Origin: Pseudomonas cannabina
Lineage (GTDB): Bacteria > Pseudomonadota > Gammaproteobacteria > Pseudomonadales > Pseudomonadaceae
Direction: 5' to 3'
Assembly (NCBI RefSeq): GCF_900100365.1
Contig: NZ_FNKU01000003.1
Location: 62,001-126,000 of the forward strand
DNA: 64,000 nucleotides
Shown: positions 27,855 through 35,765 of the stretch, piece after piece
How positions within the stretch are numbered: the first letter of the stretch is position 1
Layout of the letters: the number at the start of each line of letters is the position of its first letter
Notes under the pieces: model-generated
Told to the model about the DNA's origin: nothing
Seen by the model: the letters and a program-made list of their open reading frames with translations, nothing else
The model's database searches: none
Program-made: the position numbers and the translations under genes

Positions 27855-28808
27855 CTAAAGAGCGATCTTACCTGGCCCCATCAGCGGTGCTTTAGCGTAA
27901 GGGCCTCGGCCGGGTATCCGTACGTCCAAGCGAGCATCCACGATTCTGGACTTCTCCCCTTCACTGTCAGGTTCACCAGTCACGAGTTTTATGACAACAG
28001 GTGTCGTCGCACCCTGTAGAAACAGAGCGATGTTTCCAGATTCGTAGGAGGATGTCGTTGAGACCACAACTACGTGCGAACCCTGCATCCACTCTGCTGT
28101 GAAGATGTCATCTCTGGAGATCCGTGGTGTGATTGCCAAAGGCCAAGGTGCGCCTGTTGAGTCGAGAATAACCAAGTTCGAAATTTCACCAGGCATTACA
28201 CGTAACACTGGAAGTGACGCGCCCGGGCTCAGGTCGACAGAAACGCTAGTGATTCTTGGGATGGCTCTGACGGGCTTATACGCTTTCGCCTTCCTCGTGT
28301 TCTCAAGGCTTCCCCGCATTTCGCGAATTTGTTCTGGAGCGAATGGAGCTACAACTTTCATAGCTTCATTAAAATCCGCTGAACCCTCTGGAGCGTCCAA
28401 GGGAGGCATGGGCGCAACACCATTTTGCTGCGGTTGAGGGGCAGCATTCTGCTGCGGTTGAGTTGGTGCCTGGCCCTGTGGCTGGCCACCTACTGCGTAG
28501 TTCGCAGCGCCGTAATTGGTTTGCGGAAATGCATTTTGCATCTGCGGATTTACATTTGCATTTGTTTGGCCAGGCTGCGCAGGAAAATTCGCGGGGGTTC
28601 CCGGGCCTTTCACTTGCACCCATTGTCCAGGAGCTGGAGGTGCTGGTTGCTGCCCCTGCCCCTGCCCCTGCCCCGGTTGCGGTTGCTGCATTGATTGTTG
28701 CTCGGCTCCAGGGAGCATTGCACCGCTTTGCGGAGCTTGAGCATCTTGCGCAAACGCTGTGTTGATTGCCAAGACAAGCATCGGCACTACAAGCTGAAAT
28801 GGTTTCAT
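27855..28808 (-). CDS. traN: TraN (DotH/IcmK, outer-membrane core protein)
   Basis: 317 residues with a signal peptide (…PMLVLAINTAFA), a long Pro/Gln/Gly-rich stretch (about residues 22-135) and a conserved C-terminal domain (…SVSVDLSPGASLPVLRVMPGE…, …IPGRGPYAKAPLMGPG). DotH/IcmK sits in the outer-membrane core of type IVB systems. It follows traM by 12 bp. Intact. Confidence 0.85.
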   Translation of the reverse strand: MKPFQLVVPMLVLAINTAFAQDAQAPQSGAMLPGAEQQSMQQPQPGQGQGQGQQPAPPAPGQWVQVKGPGTPANFPAQPGQTNANVNPQMQNAFPQTNYGAANYAVGGQPQGQAPTQPQQNAAPQPQQNGVAPMPPLDAPEGSADFNEAMKVVAPFAPEQIREMRGSLENTRKAKAYKPVRAIPRITSVSVDLSPGASLPVLRVMPGEISNLVILDSTGAPWPLAITPRISRDDIFTAEWMQGSHVVVVSTTSSYESGNIALFLQGATTPVVIKLVTGEPDSEGEKSRIVDARLDVRIPGRGPYAKAPLMGPGKIAL

Positions 28809-28820
28809 ATTGGTCCTCCC

Positions 28821-29576
28821 TTACCGGGGCTTGATGACGATGTTGTCAAGGGCCACGCCTACAAGTGAATCGAGTGTTGGAATCCGGGTTACAGTCACGA
28901 GAGCAATGAAGTTCTGAGCTGGTTGTTCAGTTACCTGCCCGGTCAGCTTTATCTCGATTGGAAGCTCTACCTTCCGAACCCAGATGTTGTCGACAAGCCG
29001 GTCACTAACGATCACGCCTGTACCTGCTGTGACAGTCATGTTCATGCGCTTGGTCTTGATCGAGTCCAGGTATCCGCCAGCTTGGAGCTGTTCCAGGAAT
29101 TGCTTAAAGCCTTCGCGAGTCCAATCAGCACGAGCATCCTCCAGCTGGCCGCGGTACTGCTGAAAATTGATGGTCAGTGAGCGGTTGATCGCATCGCGAG
29201 CGAACTGGATTACGTCTGCTGATTTCAGGTATGGCTCTGAAAGTGGTACCAGACGAATCACGCGCGTCCCATCAGCTGCAAAATATTGACGATCTGGATG
29301 GACCGCGAACCAACCGAGCATTCCATTGAGTGCTATTGATGCAACGAGACCCCATGTCAAAACGATGTTGGACTTCGCAAGGGAGCCCGAAATGTTGCTG
29401 AGGCGCTTGCGGTCTTTTTTCTCCTGGACCATCGGGTCAATAGCGTCAACGTTCTGGTGCAACGTCTTCACGAGATTGAGTAATTCTTTCTCATATTCCG
29501 TGCGACCTTCTTCGTAGCCGGCGCCTGCTGCAGCTTCGCGCTGAACGTCCGATGTAGGCTCTCGCAATTCGGTCAT
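28821..29576 (-). CDS. traM: TraM (DotI/IcmL homologue)
   Basis: 251 residues with one membrane span near 72-93 (IVLTWGLVASIALNGMLGWF) and a periplasmic domain of DotI/IcmL type. First gene of the minus-strand tra operon; the palindrome at 29592-29617 lies 15 bp upstream of its start. Intact. Confidence 0.85.
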   Translation of the reverse strand: MTELREPTSDVQREAAAGAGYEEGRTEYEKELLNLVKTLHQNVDAIDPMVQEKKDRKRLSNISGSLAKSNIVLTWGLVASIALNGMLGWFAVHPDRQYFAADGTRVIRLVPLSEPYLKSADVIQFARDAINRSLTINFQQYRGQLEDARADWTREGFKQFLEQLQAGGYLDSIKTKRMNMTVTAGTGVIVSDRLVDNIWVRKVELPIEIKLTGQVTEQPAQNFIALVTVTRIPTLDSLVGVALDNIVIKPR

Positions 29577-29591
29577 TAAATCCCCTCCGTT

Positions 29592-29617
29592 TTCCGTATT
29601 CTAACCATGATGCGGAA
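29592..29617. promoter_or_regulatory. operator palindrome TTCCGTAT-N10-ATGCGGAA upstream of traM
   Basis: One base off a perfect palindrome and of the same build as the sites at 11458, 49253, 52070 and 56246. A further half site ATACGGAA lies at 29697-29704. Placement suggests control of the tra operon. Confidence 0.65.
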
Positions 29618-29749
29618 TCGGTCAATAGCTAATGTTCAATGTTGACAGCCTCAAATCATGGCTCGCGTTCATAACGGCCTTCTCAAGGTGACTACGATAC
29701 GGAATTGCCACTGGTGGCACTTTGCCGGTAAAGCGCCGGTTTGGACATT

Positions 29750-30033
29750 CGTATATCACCGACGTTTCATTAGAGGAGTCGTATATCGCCGACATTTCTA
29801 TACGCTGGTAGGCGACAAAGCCCCCGCGTAATAGGGGTTTGCTCGCGGGGAACCGGGGTATTAGGGGGGGAGTGGCTTGCCGATGCTCTGGAAGGGTGTT
29901 TTGAGGGGGGTTCGTACATCGGCGACAAAATTTATTTGCTTGTGGATAGACTCGTATATCGCCGACACCTCCCTTCGTATATCACCGACGCTTTTGTCGT
30001 ATATCGGCGACGCCCCTTTCGTATATCGCCGAC
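29750..30033. other. iteron array, probable oriV
   Basis: Seven direct copies of CGTAYATCRSCGAC start at 29750, 29780, 29913, 29953, 29976, 29998 and 30020. The last four are spaced 22-23 bp, about two helical turns. A DnaA-box-like TGTGGATAG lies at 29941. An eighth copy follows the initiator gene at 33944. Iterons of this kind are bound by PF10134-type initiators such as the protein at 33013, although that gene is 3 kb away. Confidence 0.8.
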
Positions 30034-30468
30034 ACACCGTCAACCCCAAGGTTAAGATCCACGCGGCCTGTAGCGATCATGAGGTATGCATAACACGCGC
30101 ACGTTGCTTTACAGATTTAACAAAAAAAAAGATTTTATAACTAGGTGAAAAATGCTGGAGGCCACGTCGCACGCGGGTTCCAGAGGGTTGACGTAAGCTT
30201 TTGCAGGCTCTAGCCTTCGCCGGAATCTAGAACCACAGAAGTGTTTTTTAAGAGGCTTAACAGGGATATGTAGACCCCCTCCCCCTCTTTTCCGTGGATG
30301 CCGTTGGCCTCTAGAAACCAAACAAACCACTCTGAGGAGATCGGCCTTTCGGGCTGAAGAACAAGAGTACGAACAAGCATCCCGGCGAACGCCGGGCAAA
30401 AAAAAGAGCCTTCACGTCTCATCCTGGCAGATAGTCGACGTGAGGCTCACCGATTAGGTAGCTCGATT
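30034..30468. other. control region upstream of repI-repA
   Basis: I see no gene here. The stretch contains a long imperfect inverted repeat GAGCCTTCACGTC (30406-30418) and GACGTGAGGCTC (about 30436-30448) just before repI, and a stem CCCGGC-gaac-GCCGGG near 30381-30396. In ColE2-type replicons an antisense RNA acts on the rep leader at this place; these dyads are candidates, unproven. Confidence 0.45.
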
Positions 30469-30558
30469 ATGGACACCTGCGCCTTTGCGTGCAAGGTACA
30501 CCGCGATTTTTATCGCGCTGAAATTCCCTTGTACCTCAGTACGGGTAATCTGCTTTGA
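30469..30558 (+). CDS. repI: RepI leader peptide of the pPT23A-type replicon
   Basis: A 29-residue frame (MDTCAFACKVHRDFYRAEIP…) begins at 30469 and stops at the TGA at 30556-30558, which overlaps the TTG start of repA by one frame step (TTGA). pPT23A-family plasmids carry a short leader peptide at this place; coupling of repA translation to it is a reasonable inference. Confidence 0.65.
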   Translation: MDTCAFACKVHRDFYRAEIPLYLSTGNLL

Positions 30559-31820
30559 ATCAGGGTAAACCTGGTGCTCTGCAGACGCCTGTTGACCCAC
30601 GTTTTTTTGTTGCTGATACCGCCCTCAACAGAGTCTTTGAGGAGGCTTCGTATCTGGCCAGATGCAGCGACAATAAAACTGCTATGCGAGTGCGTCCCCG
30701 CGAGCACGCAATTCGCTATCCCTACATGCAGGTAAATCGGGTAGATCGTGTCTCATGGCTCGTCTTTGATTTGGATCACGCTAACTCCCTCATTTGGGAC
30801 GATGCAAATCTCCCGCCTCCGAACCTGATCGTTCGCAACCGTCATTCAGGCTCTAGCCACCTCTACTACGCGATCATTCCGGTGTGTACCTCGGATAGCG
30901 CCCGGGACAAGCCAATTCACTATATGAAAGCCATTTACAAGGCGTTCGTTGACCGGTTGAAAGCTGATCCTGAGTATCATGGTGGCCCCGTCGCTAAAAC
31001 GCCGGGGCATCCCTGGTGGCATACCAGGGAATTACACAGCAACGTCTATGAGCTCGCCGATTTAGCAGAGTGCGTTGAGCTTGAACCGGTTACCCCGTGG
31101 GGCAAAGGGCCGGATCTGGATGCAGTGTCGCATTCTCGGCATTGCATGCTGTTCGAGAACCTCCGTTTTTTTGCATACAGCATTGTCAACAACGAGCGTG
31201 AGCATGGTAGCTACGACCATTTCATGCAGCGTCTTACCGCACATGCCCATAACAGCAATCAGTTTGGTGGTCGTGGTGCCTTCCGTGATGATTTGCCCCT
31301 GTCCTCGATCAGATCCACTGTCCGATCAGTCGGCCGCTGGACTTGGAATCGCTACACAGGTAACAGCAGATGTCATAGGGGCGTCATGGAGCTGGACAAA
31401 TCCATTCCCCTCGCAGAGCGGCAAAAGCTCTCAGCAAAACGTACCCATGAAGTACGTCATAAAGCCACAGAATCCAAAATCCGCGCTGCGTGCCGTTCTC
31501 TGCATAGCCAGGCTAAACCTTTAGCGATCGCTACCATTGCCGCCCTATCAGGGATCACCAGGCAGACGGTGGCCAAGTACCGTCATGTCATTAACGAGAC
31601 ACGCTCGAATGTTGTTGTTGCGCTGCAACCGCCCCTCACGACGTCGACACCTGCAGCACCGAAAACACCAGGCTGGCCGAGCCAGGTCAGCAAATCAACA
31701 TGTGTTAAGAATGGTGCCAATCAGATACCTGCTGGTGGGGTTTCGACCCCGCAGGGGGAGATGCACCCCGGCCTGCTTGTTTTGATCGATCCTTTGATTG
31801 TCTCAAGTGACAGTTCGTAA
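30555..31820 (+). CDS. repA: RepA, pPT23A-family (ColE2-like) replication protein
   Basis: The 421-residue protein has the ColE2 Rep/primase-like region (RVSWLVFDLDHANSLIWDD, TPGHPWWHTRELHSNVYEL) and a C-terminal HTH (IAALSGITRQTVAKYR). Such proteins prime replication at the plasmid origin, usually downstream of or in the 3' end of the gene. The TTG start overlaps the repI stop. Its presence assigns the plasmid to the pPT23A family. Confidence 0.88.
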   Translation: MNQGKPGALQTPVDPRFFVADTALNRVFEEASYLARCSDNKTAMRVRPREHAIRYPYMQVNRVDRVSWLVFDLDHANSLIWDDANLPPPNLIVRNRHSGSSHLYYAIIPVCTSDSARDKPIHYMKAIYKAFVDRLKADPEYHGGPVAKTPGHPWWHTRELHSNVYELADLAECVELEPVTPWGKGPDLDAVSHSRHCMLFENLRFFAYSIVNNEREHGSYDHFMQRLTAHAHNSNQFGGRGAFRDDLPLSSIRSTVRSVGRWTWNRYTGNSRCHRGVMELDKSIPLAERQKLSAKRTHEVRHKATESKIRAACRSLHSQAKPLAIATIAALSGITRQTVAKYRHVINETRSNVVVALQPPLTTSTPAAPKTPGWPSQVSKSTCVKNGANQIPAGGVSTPQGEMHPGLLVLIDPLIVSSDSS

Positions 31821-31889
31821 CCATGACAGGGAGTGGTTAGGCACACTGAGCTTCCTGACCACCAGAAACATTCGTCTTTGTTAGCTCTG

Positions 31890-31981
31890 CGTATGTACGT
31901 ACGTACGTACGTTTGATACCATGGTCCTATGAGTTTCGTCATGACGCTCACCTGGCGGCTACCAGGTCAATGTTCTAGGAG
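31890..31981 (+). promoter_or_regulatory. TACG-repeat promoter and CGGCTA hairpin leader, copy 1
   Basis: A tract of alternating TACG lies at 31890-31913. Downstream is the hairpin ACCTGG-CGGCTA-CCAGGT at 31950-31967 and then TCTAGGAG at 31974-31981, ten bases before the ATG at 31992. The same arrangement is found at 34003-34085 and 35203-35314. Confidence 0.6.
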
Positions 31982-31991
31982 CAGGTATCAT

Positions 31992-32825
31992 ATGAACCAG
32001 TTACAAATGGGTTTGTTCTTTGATGAATCCAGTGTTGATATCGCTGTCAGCGAATCTGGATCTTGGAATTTCCCCTCTTTCAATGTCCGTGATTATCAAT
32101 TGCTTGTGACCGAGGCGCGTGCACACATCTCTTCCGTACCACAGGAATTGATGGCCTTCTTTCTTCTCGGTGTTGAGGCTAGTGAGCAATCGCTGTCTCA
32201 AGCATCTACCGATGATCAGCGGCCTTCTCAGTGGCGCGCTGTTGCGCACTTTAATGACAGCATGTGGCTCGAATTGAACGCCGTGGCAAAAAGCTTTGAA
32301 GGTCCAGGTGCGGAATGCAAGGTTCGTACTGCACCTCGATCCAAGGTGATAGGCGTCTATGTGGAAGGTGTTGGTTCAATCATCGTTCACGGATGGTTGA
32401 GTACTGGTGATTGCCGCTACTGGGCCGAGTTTCTGCCTTGGCGTTCCTGCTTCTTCCGGCCCAGTTTTCGTGACGGCGTTTCTGTCATTCCTGAGGTGTA
32501 TTGCAGGTGGGAAAATGCCGTGTCATGCATGCAGTTCTCCTCAGCCGGCGACAAGGTTCCGTCTGTACCCACAGTGAAGGTAAACGGCCGTGAGTATGTT
32601 GTTACCAGCGCGGTTTACAGTCGAGAATATCGTGAAGGCGAAGCATGGGCTTTCGTTCGACTTCGCGACTGGGCAGGATCGAGCTTCACCTATGACCAGA
32701 ACATCAAAGAAATGGAGGCTGGAAGGAAGGAGCGTGGTGATCAGCGTGGTACTTTGGCTAAAATCCGCGGAGAAACCTGTGTGCTCTCCGAGATGGTCAT
32801 TTTAGCGGATCACTCATCTTTGTAG
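31992..32825 (+). CDS. hypothetical protein in the replication region, 277 aa
   Basis: The ATG at 31992 follows the TCTAGGAG ribosome site; an in-frame ATG at 31929 would include the hairpin and is less likely. The product is soluble with no known motif. It lies between the two replication genes and is preceded by the shared leader element. Function unknown. Confidence 0.6.
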   Translation: MNQLQMGLFFDESSVDIAVSESGSWNFPSFNVRDYQLLVTEARAHISSVPQELMAFFLLGVEASEQSLSQASTDDQRPSQWRAVAHFNDSMWLELNAVAKSFEGPGAECKVRTAPRSKVIGVYVEGVGSIIVHGWLSTGDCRYWAEFLPWRSCFFRPSFRDGVSVIPEVYCRWENAVSCMQFSSAGDKVPSVPTVKVNGREYVVTSAVYSREYREGEAWAFVRLRDWAGSSFTYDQNIKEMEAGRKERGDQRGTLAKIRGETCVLSEMVILADHSSL

Positions 32826-32840
32826 ATCCGAGGTAAAACA

Positions 32841-32896
32841 AAGCCCAGACGGCGGCTACCGATCTGGGCTTCTACCAGGGTGAACTCGTCTAGGAG
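32841..32896 (+). promoter_or_regulatory. CGGCTA hairpin and TCTAGGAG leader upstream of the iteron initiator
   Basis: The stem AAGCCCAGA (32841-32849) pairs with TCTGGGCTT (32863-32871) around a loop containing CGGCTACC. TCTAGGAG follows at 32889-32896. The same loop and ribosome-site sequence occur before the genes at 31992, 34093 and 35323, here without a TACG promoter. Confidence 0.5.
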
Positions 32897-32911
32897 CGTC
32901 TGGATTCTTCC

Positions 32912-33016
32912 ATGATAGCGATTCCCCGACGACACCTCAACAGAGTGCGGCTGCACGGTCCGCCATTCAGTTCCCATGTAGACTGCAGTGATTCAGAGAA
33001 GAAGATTCAGCTATGA
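32912..33016 (+). CDS. possible leader peptide of the iteron initiator gene
   Basis: A 34-residue frame (MIAIPRRHLNRVRLHG…) ends at the TGA that overlaps the initiator ATG (ATGA), as expected for coupling. The ribosome site TCTAGGAG is 15 bases from the ATG, rather far, so this is uncertain. Confidence 0.35.
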   Translation: MIAIPRRHLNRVRLHGPPFSSHVDCSDSEKKIQL

Positions 33017-33942
33017 GTGATGAAGGCGAAAAGAAACCCAAACGTGGCCGTAAACCGAACCTGGTCCCTTACGTTCAGACGGACATGTTCCAGGCCAATA
33101 TGGTTGAGTGGCCGGTGAAAGACGACCTGGCCAGTATGGAGTTTCCACTTTTCTCTTTGTCCACAATTCCTGATACCGCCATCCGCGAGTATCACCAGCC
33201 TGGTACCAACAAGCGCGTACGAATCATTCCTCCCGTAATCGGCGCCGCAACGGTTTTCGACAAAGATCTGCTGTTGTTTATCGGATCCCAAATTATCGAA
33301 GGTCGGAAAGCTGGTTTGCCGATTTCAAACACGGTCAAATTTGACTCTTATGATTTTCTCATCGGCACAGGTAGGGAGCCAGGAGGAAATGCTTACGTGA
33401 ACATCCTGGACATGCTCCGGAGGCTCAAGGGTACGCAGATCGAGACAAACATTGTCACCGGTGGCGAGGAGCAAACCAAGGGTTTTGGCTGGATACATGA
33501 CTACACCATCACCAAAAAGACCGGAAACGGCAAGGGTGTTCTTGAAGGTATCGTTCAGATATCAGATTGGATGTACAAAGCCCTCCTCCACTATGAGGTT
33601 TTGACGATTGACCGGCGCTATTTCGCGTTGAGGATGCCCCTGGAGCGTCGTTTGTATGAGCTTGCTCGCAAACACGTAGGCAACAAGCCAATTTGGAAGG
33701 CAGATATCGTCTTAATGCAGCAAAAATGCGGTTCTACGCAAGATCTGCGTTATTTCAGGGCTGATGTACGCAAGATCATCAAGCGTGACTCGTTACCTGA
33801 TTACAGAATGGCATTGGATACGAGTTGTAAGCCTCATAAGATCGTGTTCTATACCAGGAACACCAAGCTTTTGTCCGATGAGCTGGTCGCCTCTGACAAA
33901 GCTGCTTGGTTTGAAACGCTGGAGCGATTTAAGCCCGCTTAG
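33013..33942 (+). CDS. plasmid replication initiator (RepA/PF10134 type)
   Basis: The 309-residue protein has the typical features of this initiator family: FPLFSLSTIPDTAIREY near residue 45, FDKDLLLFIGSQI near 84, and the winged-helix segment FALRMPLERRLYELARKHVG near 205. It would bind the CGTATATCGCCGAC iterons at 29750-30033; one more copy directly follows its stop. With repI-repA it makes this a two-replicon plasmid. Confidence 0.8.
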   Translation: MSDEGEKKPKRGRKPNLVPYVQTDMFQANMVEWPVKDDLASMEFPLFSLSTIPDTAIREYHQPGTNKRVRIIPPVIGAATVFDKDLLLFIGSQIIEGRKAGLPISNTVKFDSYDFLIGTGREPGGNAYVNILDMLRRLKGTQIETNIVTGGEEQTKGFGWIHDYTITKKTGNGKGVLEGIVQISDWMYKALLHYEVLTIDRRYFALRMPLERRLYELARKHVGNKPIWKADIVLMQQKCGSTQDLRYFRADVRKIIKRDSLPDYRMALDTSCKPHKIVFYTRNTKLLSDELVASDKAAWFETLERFKPA

Positions 33943-33943
33943 T

Positions 33944-33957
33944 CGTATATCGCCGAC
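33944..33957. repeat. outlying iteron
   Basis: CGTATATCGCCGAC, identical to the main iterons, begins just after the initiator stop codon. A lone copy here could mediate autoregulation or handcuffing. Confidence 0.7.
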
Positions 33958-33997
33958 ATTCAGGGGCTGCAGATGCAGCCTTTTTCTTTGCTTGTTG

Positions 33998-34085
33998 TTT
34001 ACATACGTACGTACGTACGTATAATAAGCAGGCAGCTTAATCGAGCTGCACCCGGCGGCTACCGGGGAAGAATGAAGTCTAGGAG
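33998..34085 (+). promoter_or_regulatory. TACG-repeat promoter and CGGCTA hairpin leader, copy 2
   Basis: A -35 TTTACA (33998-34003) and -10 TATAAT (34020-34025) are separated by exactly 16 bp consisting of (TACG)4. The hairpin ACCCGG-CGGCTA-CCGGGG lies at 34050-34067 and TCTAGGAG at 34078-34085, 7 bases before the ATG at 34093. Confidence 0.7.
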
Positions 34086-34092
34086 TCTGCAA

Positions 34093-34407
34093 ATGAAGCG
34101 TATACCACTGCGATCTGTTGACCGTGATGACACCCAGCACCTGCAAGATGAAATTGAGAAACTTCAATCGGCTCAAAACGTCATGCTGGAAGCGAACCGG
34201 GCTTTGGAACTGGGTGATGAGCTAACCCTGATTCGTTTAGGGCTAGACCCTGCTCGAATCGCAGAGCTAGAGCAGCGTCACCTAGCAGGTAAAAAGGGGT
34301 TTCCGGACTATGTGATTCGCAATCTATCCCACACCATCCAGCAGCTGCAAGATTACCGTAGAGCATCTGGTCAGCACCGTTCCGACAAGGAAGAGCAAAC
34401 TGAGTAG
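34093..34407 (+). CDS. small coiled-coil protein, weak DUF3560-like segment
   Basis: 104 residues, N-terminal coiled coil (HLQDEIEKLQSAQNVMLEANR) and a segment LIRLGLDPARIAELEQ followed by GKKGFPDYVIRNL, which recalls part of DUF3560 proteins. Function unknown. Its leader carries the shared hairpin. Confidence 0.55.
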   Translation: MKRIPLRSVDRDDTQHLQDEIEKLQSAQNVMLEANRALELGDELTLIRLGLDPARIAELEQRHLAGKKGFPDYVIRNLSHTIQQLQDYRRASGQHRSDKEEQTE

Positions 34408-34422
34408 GCAGTCGTACTTTGT

Positions 34423-34463
34423 GTACGTACGTATGTATTTGCGTACGTGCGTACATGTATAAT
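34423..34463 (+). promoter_or_regulatory. TACG-repeat promoter, copy 3
   Basis: Two TACG-rich blocks (34423-34434 and 34442-34454) precede a -10 TATAAT at 34458-34463. It drives the RHH gene at 34499. GGCTAC occurs downstream but no stable hairpin of the shared type is seen. Confidence 0.55.
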
Positions 34464-34498
34464 GGCTACTCGTGATCAGTCAATTTTGAGGAACATGT

Positions 34499-34678
34499 AT
34501 GAAGGCTCAACCATCCGCTGCAACCCAAAAGGGTGAAGCCCCTACCCGATCCCATAAGACTATTAGCCTTCGTACAGATTTCAACGAACGCTTGCGCGAC
34601 GAAGCTCATAAGCAAAAAACAACAGCTTCAGCGCTCATTGAAAAAGCCTTGGCTGAAATGTGGAAAATTGAACAATGA
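34499..34678 (+). CDS. ribbon-helix-helix DNA-binding protein, 59 aa
   Basis: The product (MKAQPSAATQKGEAP…) has a beta strand HKTISLRTDFN followed by two helices (LRDEAHKQKTTASALIEKAL), typical of small RHH regulators. The ATG at 34499 follows GAGGAAC. RHH proteins often bind short repeated sites, so it is a candidate for the factor acting on the surrounding TACG tracts, including its own promoter. That link is an inference. Confidence 0.7.
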   Translation: MKAQPSAATQKGEAPTRSHKTISLRTDFNERLRDEAHKQKTTASALIEKALAEMWKIEQ

Positions 34679-34708
34679 TTTCTGGCCTATCGGTTTAGAT
34701 TCAGTTGT

Positions 34709-35161
34709 ATGCCCAAATACTCAAAGCTTGAGCGATACGACGGGCTTTCGGGAAATGTCCCGGATCCAGTTATCGCTCAGATGGCTGGAACCACTACTGA
34801 AGCTGTCCGTGCTCGAAGAATCAAGCTCGGCAAACCTGCGTACTCCCCTCCCCCTCCTCACCAGGATGCCCTAGCGCTCCTTGTACCTTTTCTTGGCGTC
34901 TACCCCGCCACAATGCTCGCACGTGCGGCCAATGTTCCTCTTCAGCAAGTCTCAAAACTCATCCAGTCTTTAGGAATAACTCCGTACCAACAACCTCGAC
35001 CCGATATTGCGGCTTACGATCATATGCAGGGTCAGCAACCGGACCAGGAGCTTGCAAACATCATTGGGTGTTCAAAAGAGGCTGTCAGGCAAAGGCGTGT
35101 CGATCTGGAAATTGAGTCTTACCGAGACATGATTAGACGAACAACCAGAGCAGCAAAATAG
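34709..35161 (+). CDS. three-module helix-turn-helix protein
   Basis: 150 residues with three HTH-like cores (PVIAQMAGTTTEAVRARRI; TMLARAANVPLQQVSKLIQ; ELANIIGCSKEAVRQRRVD) spaced by about 45-50 residues and joined by Pro-rich linkers. Related in build to the five-module protein at 7366. Directly downstream of the RHH gene. Probably DNA-binding; target unknown. Confidence 0.62.
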   Translation: MPKYSKLERYDGLSGNVPDPVIAQMAGTTTEAVRARRIKLGKPAYSPPPPHQDALALLVPFLGVYPATMLARAANVPLQQVSKLIQSLGITPYQQPRPDIAAYDHMQGQQPDQELANIIGCSKEAVRQRRVDLEIESYRDMIRRTTRAAK

Positions 35162-35179
35162 CTTGAAATCTCATGCAGT

Positions 35180-35194
35180 GTTGCTACTAGCAAC
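35180..35194. promoter_or_regulatory. parS: parS-like palindrome GTTGCTACTAGCAAC
   Basis: 15-bp palindrome found again at 43520, 44778 (one base different) and 44807 around parA and parB, so it is the likely ParB binding site. This copy is separated from the others by the efe island inserted in the methyltransferase gene. Confidence 0.75.
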
Positions 35195-35202
35195 AAACGC
35201 CA

Positions 35203-35314
35203 TTATACGTACGTACGTACGTATGTATATGCGTACGCACATGGGTTAGAATTCTCTCTACGAATTGGTGACAGTGGCGGCTACCGCTGTGCTGCTTTGA
35301 AAAAGGTCTAGGAG
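35203..35314 (+). promoter_or_regulatory. TACG-repeat promoter and CGGCTA hairpin leader, copy 4
   Basis: A TACG tract at 35205-35224 and GCGTACGC at 35231-35238 precede a -10 TAGAAT at 35247-35252. The hairpin ACAGTGG-CGGCTA-CCGCTGT spans 35271-35290 and TCTAGGAG is at 35307-35314, 8 bases before the ATG at 35323. Confidence 0.65.
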
Positions 35315-35322
35315 CGAATTGC

Positions 35323-35765
35323 ATGGGTTCTGTGTACGACTTGGATTCAATGGTTTTGGCATTTCAAGAATCTCAAGCTTTTGAAAATTCGAATGGGATT
35401 CACCATCTTTTCGATCATCCATTGAAGGCAGATGTAGTCCGCTTGGCTGATAAAGTTCAGGGGTTTATGAAGCCCGCGCATGCCCGTGACCGTATAGAGG
35501 GATGGATTGATCATGCTAGAAGCCAAGCTGCTGGCAGGCAAAACAGTGACAAAGTGGTGCTCTCGCTTTTCGATACCTCAGGTGAATGGTCTCGGCCATG
35601 GGAAGAGGCCGGTTACCAGGTCTATCGCTTCGACATTCAGGACGATCCTGAGCTCGGTGACGTGAACAACTTCAATGTCGAGTTCTTCATAGAGTGGTTC
35701 GGCGACTTCTACGGTCTTGAGGTATTCGCGATTCTTGCCGCTTGTCCTTGCACAGACTTCGCTCG
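35323..35765 (+). pseudogene. DNA cytosine methyltransferase-like gene, 5' part
   Basis: The N-terminal 148 codons contain VVLSLFDTSGEWSRPW and end at the catalytic-type motif AACPCTDFA, where the mobile island begins. Cys in PCxx is the catalytic residue of C5 methyltransferases; such plasmid proteins are annotated as DNA methyltransferases. The rest of the gene is at 42857-43474. Confidence 0.75.

Noticed and set aside
30381..30408. Rho-independent terminator (CCCGGC-gaac-GCCGGG with A8)
   Set aside because: For neither strand does the hairpin precede a T run; the A run follows it on the plus strand.
31890..35240. Repeated TACG tracts as a CRISPR array
   Set aside because: The repeats are four bases long, lack spacers, are scattered before separate genes and no cas gene is near.
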